In this document: positions 53,479 through 55,840 of the stretch, piece after piece | Layout of the letters: every line of letters starts with the position of its first letter | Position numbering within the stretch: the stretch's first letter is position 1 | Origin: an uncultured Lachnospiraceae bacterium | GTDB lineage: Bacteria > Bacillota > Clostridia > Lachnospirales > Lachnospiraceae | Direction: 5' to 3' | Assembly (NCBI GenBank): GCA_902789175.1 | Contig: CADANF010000011.1 | Span: forward strand, 1-55,840 | Length of the DNA stretch: 55,840 bases | The notes under the pieces: model-generated | What the model saw: the letters and a program-made list of their open reading frames with translations, nothing else | Databases searched by the model: none | What the model was told of the DNA's origin: nothing | Program-made: the position numbers and the translations under genes

Positions 53479-55314
53479 ATGGCTGAATCAATGAAGGGTT
53501 TACATAGAACCCATAGATGTACGGAAGTATCAAATAAAAATATAGGCGAAGAAGTAACTGTTATGGGCTGGGTTCAGAGAAGCCGTAACAAAGGTGGTAT
53601 CATTTTCACAGATTTAAGAGATAGAAGCGGTATTCTTCAGATAGTATTTGAAGAGGCAACTGCAGGAACAGAAGTATTTGAGAAGGCAGCCCGCCTTAGA
53701 AGTGAATTTGTTATAGCAGTAACAGGTAAGGTTAATGCCCGTGCAGGTGCTGTAAATACAAACCTTGCAACTGGAGATATTGAGATAGTAGCAACTGCTT
53801 TAAGAATTCTTTCAGAGGCAGATACACCTCCATTCCCGGTTGAAGATGGAATCAAGACTAAGGAAGATATCAGACTTAAGTATAGATTCCTTGATTTAAG
53901 AAGACCTGAGCTTCAAAGGAAGATCATGCTTCGTTCAAAGGTTACTGCTGCAATCAGAAAATTTATGACAGATGAAGGTTTCCTTGAGATAGAGACACCT
54001 ATGCTCTGTAAGTCAACACCGGAAGGTGCCCGTGACTACCTTGTACCAAGCCGTATCCATCCGGGAAATTTCTATGCACTTCCACAGTCACCACAGCTCT
54101 TTAAGCAGCTTCTTATGTGCTCTGGTTATGACAGATATTTCCAGATTGCAAAATGTTTCAGAGATGAAGATTTAAGAGCTGACCGTCAGCCTGAATTTAC
54201 ACAGGTTGATATGGAACTTTCATTTGTAGATATTGATGATGTTTTAGATGTAAATGAAAGGCTTTTAAAGAATATTTTTAAAGAGGCTATCGGCGTAGAT
54301 GTTGCTCTTCCAATCGAAAGAATGACATGGCACACAGCTATGAACCAGTACGGTTCTGATAAGCCGGATCTTAGATATGATATGCATATCACTGATCTTG
54401 ATGACGTAGTTCGTAACTGTGATTTTTCAGTATTCACAGGTGCTATCGCAGCAGGTGGTTCAGTCAGATGTATCACAGCTAAGGGTCTTGGCGGACTTGC
54501 AAGAAAGAAGATAGATGCTCTTACAGATTTCGTTAAGGGTTATGGAGTAAACGGCCTTGCATATATCTCAATTCCTGAAGAAGGCGAAGAGAAGTGTTCA
54601 TTTGCCAAGTTTATGAAACCGGAAGAACTTGAAGCAATAAAGAATGCCGCAGGTGCTAAGGCTGGAGATCTTGTTCTCATTATTGCCAGCCCTAAGTGGA
54701 AACTTACAGTTGAAACTCTTGGCGCTCTCAGAAATCATGTAGCTGATGTATATGGTATCTATGATGAAGCAAAGAAAGAATTTGACTTCAGTTTCAAGGA
54801 TGAATATAGATTTGTATGGATCACAGAGTTCCCACTTCTTGAGTGGAACGAAGATGAGAATAGATTTGTAGCTATGCATCATCCATTTACAATGCCTATG
54901 GAAGAGGATATCGAAAAGATCGATTCTGATCCGGGAGCAGTACGTGCAAAGGCATATGATATTGTTCTTAATGGCGTTGAGATCGGTGGTGGTTCAGTCC
55001 GTATCCATCAGGATGACATACAGGAACTTATGTTTAAGACTATCGGTCTTACTGAGGAAGAGGCAAATGATAAGTTCGGCTTCCTTCTTACAGCATTTAA
55101 GTATGGTGTACCTCCTCACGCAGGTCTTGCATATGGTCTCGACAGACTCCTTATGCTTATGACTAAGGCTGATACTATCCGTGACGTTATGGCCTTCCCT
55201 AAGGTTAAGGATGCTTCAGATCTTATGACAGATGCACCAAATGTTGTTGACCCAGTTCAGTTAGAGGAACTTTGCATTGATATCAGTGCTGCAAATAAGA
55301 CTGAGGAAGAGTAA
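53479..55314 (+). CDS. aspS: Aspartate-tRNA ligase (bacterial type)
   Basis: Charges tRNA(Asp). The 611 residues comprise an N-terminal OB domain (G-W-V-Q-R-S-R-N-K-G-G), the class II core (motif 2 F-R-D-E-D-L-R-A-D-R-Q-P-E-F-T-Q; motif 3 G-L-A-Y-G-L-D-R) and the bacterial GAD insertion at about 280-410. Whether it also charges tRNA(Asn) cannot be told by eye. The ATG at 53479 has GGAGG 8 nt upstream; the in-frame TTG at 53464 overlaps that site. It follows hisS after 60 bp and is closed by a terminator. Confidence 0.97.
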   Translation: MAESMKGLHRTHRCTEVSNKNIGEEVTVMGWVQRSRNKGGIIFTDLRDRSGILQIVFEEATAGTEVFEKAARLRSEFVIAVTGKVNARAGAVNTNLATGDIEIVATALRILSEADTPPFPVEDGIKTKEDIRLKYRFLDLRRPELQRKIMLRSKVTAAIRKFMTDEGFLEIETPMLCKSTPEGARDYLVPSRIHPGNFYALPQSPQLFKQLLMCSGYDRYFQIAKCFRDEDLRADRQPEFTQVDMELSFVDIDDVLDVNERLLKNIFKEAIGVDVALPIERMTWHTAMNQYGSDKPDLRYDMHITDLDDVVRNCDFSVFTGAIAAGGSVRCITAKGLGGLARKKIDALTDFVKGYGVNGLAYISIPEEGEEKCSFAKFMKPEELEAIKNAAGAKAGDLVLIIASPKWKLTVETLGALRNHVADVYGIYDEAKKEFDFSFKDEYRFVWITEFPLLEWNEDENRFVAMHHPFTMPMEEDIEKIDSDPGAVRAKAYDIVLNGVEIGGGSVRIHQDDIQELMFKTIGLTEEEANDKFGFLLTAFKYGVPPHAGLAYGLDRLLMLMTKADTIRDVMAFPKVKDASDLMTDAPNVVDPVQLEELCIDISAANKTEEE

Positions 55315-55356
55315 ATCTGTCTCATAATAAAATAATACTGAAAAAAGTCAGTTAAT

Positions 55357-55400
55357 AAAAAAGAGAAGCATTGGCACTTAGCTGGTGACTTCTCTTTTTT
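55357..55400 (+). terminator. Terminator after aspS
   Basis: AAAAAAGAGAAG (55357-55368) pairs with CTTCTCTTTTTT (55389-55400) around a 20-nt loop. A T-run follows. Confidence 0.9.
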
Positions 55401-55840
55401 TGCTGTTCATTCCTTATTTTTAGCAGTTTATACCGAAAAAGTTCAAGTTGAATAAAAAAATGCTATTATCTTATTTGGGTTAATTGGCGAACGCCCATCA
55501 TTGAGCAAGGAATTTTCGAGAGGTGTGACTTATGGTACAGGGCAATTTAGTAGTTAGGTTATGCGTTTAACGTATTGATTTTTTTCTTTTTAGTTTTATA
55601 ATTTGTTTTGTGAAAAATGTTTGGGACAATTTTTTCAAAATATAAGAATATAGAGCTTTGAGTCTGAGGCTTTATGAATCTTGTGTGATTTTCTAATAAT
55701 ACCCAAACATAATAAGTACCGGGTTCAGTATTTTATACGTAATTAAATAGACTAACTATTAAAAGTCAATAGAAAAACAGCGATTTTTGAATAAAACATC
55801 ATGAAATGTTTTAGATAGCTTGGAGGCAGACTTGAGCCTC
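55401..55840. other. Terminal intergenic region with possible leader ORF
   Basis: About 440 bp with no large gene. It holds a promoter-like TTCAAG...TATTAT (near 55442-55469) and a small GGCG-AA-CGCC stem near 55490. A 12-codon ORF at 55532-55570 has a good ribosome binding site. T-rich DNA follows to the window end. Confidence 0.4.
55532..55570 (+). CDS. Possible 12-residue leader peptide
   Basis: ATG at 55532 reads M-V-Q-G-N-L-V-V-R-L-C-V and stops at 55568-55570. GAGAGG lies 7 nt upstream, a better site than chance usually gives. No product family is known to me. It could be a regulatory leader of a gene beyond the window. Confidence 0.3.
   Translation: MVQGNLVVRLCV

Overview
The window reads as chromosomal DNA from a low-GC, anaerobic Gram-positive of the Clostridia, most likely a Lachnospiraceae member. 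The reasons are AT-rich codon use, strong AGGAGG-type ribosome binding sites, the SCIFF peptide and its maturase, a HemZ-type coproporphyrinogen dehydrogenase, and the order rel - MBL hydrolase - hemZ - hisS - aspS. This assignment is inferred from content, not from a database search. I see no rRNA, tRNA, CRISPR array, transposase or integrase.

Layout. (1) 1-1893: the end of a large polymorphic toxin with an EndoU-like C-terminus, cut by the window edge. It is followed by a likely immunity gene, a decayed second immunity-like gene broken in a T-run, and a perfect 25-bp inverted repeat. (2) 1894-8072: peptidase PepF, a Na+-coupled NSS transporter on the minus strand, ArgC and a MATE exporter. 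(3) 8117-14801: its own promoter, a giant RND exporter with a coiled-coil insertion, PncC, a COG2509-type flavoprotein and a Nudix hydrolase. (4) 14835-22071: an ICMT-like membrane protein (minus strand), then dnaX - ybaB - recR - pfk - a large membrane-anchored protein of unknown role. (5) 22337-24251: lysA and a cyclophilin (minus strand). (6) 24373-41246: a run of same-strand, closely spaced genes: mltG, two DUF6382-like/FHA proteins, a PP2C phosphatase, a Ser/Thr kinase with a TPR-like outer half, a small membrane protein carrying a ladder of Thr-x-x-Leu motifs, a 2539-residue Ig-like surface protein and a HAD phosphatase. (7) 41311-45334: scfA (SCIFF), an attenuator-like hairpin, scfB and secDF. 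(8) 45428-55314: recJ, apt, rel, MBL hydrolase, hemZ, hisS, aspS. (9) A tail without a recognisable large gene but with a possible 12-codon leader ORF.

The most interesting part is region 6. It contains a writer (kinase), an eraser (PP2C), two readers (FHA proteins) and a membrane protein whose tail repeats T-x-x-L/I about every 12 residues. T-x-x-I/L/D is the kind of phosphothreonine motif that FHA domains bind. The giant Ig-like surface protein lies 16 bp downstream of that membrane protein. I infer a self-contained phosphothreonine signalling module that links an extracytoplasmic sensor kinase to cell-wall remodelling (MltG) and to display of the giant surface protein. The gene families are known. 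The module as a whole and the T-x-x-L ladder protein are, as far as I can tell without a search, not described.
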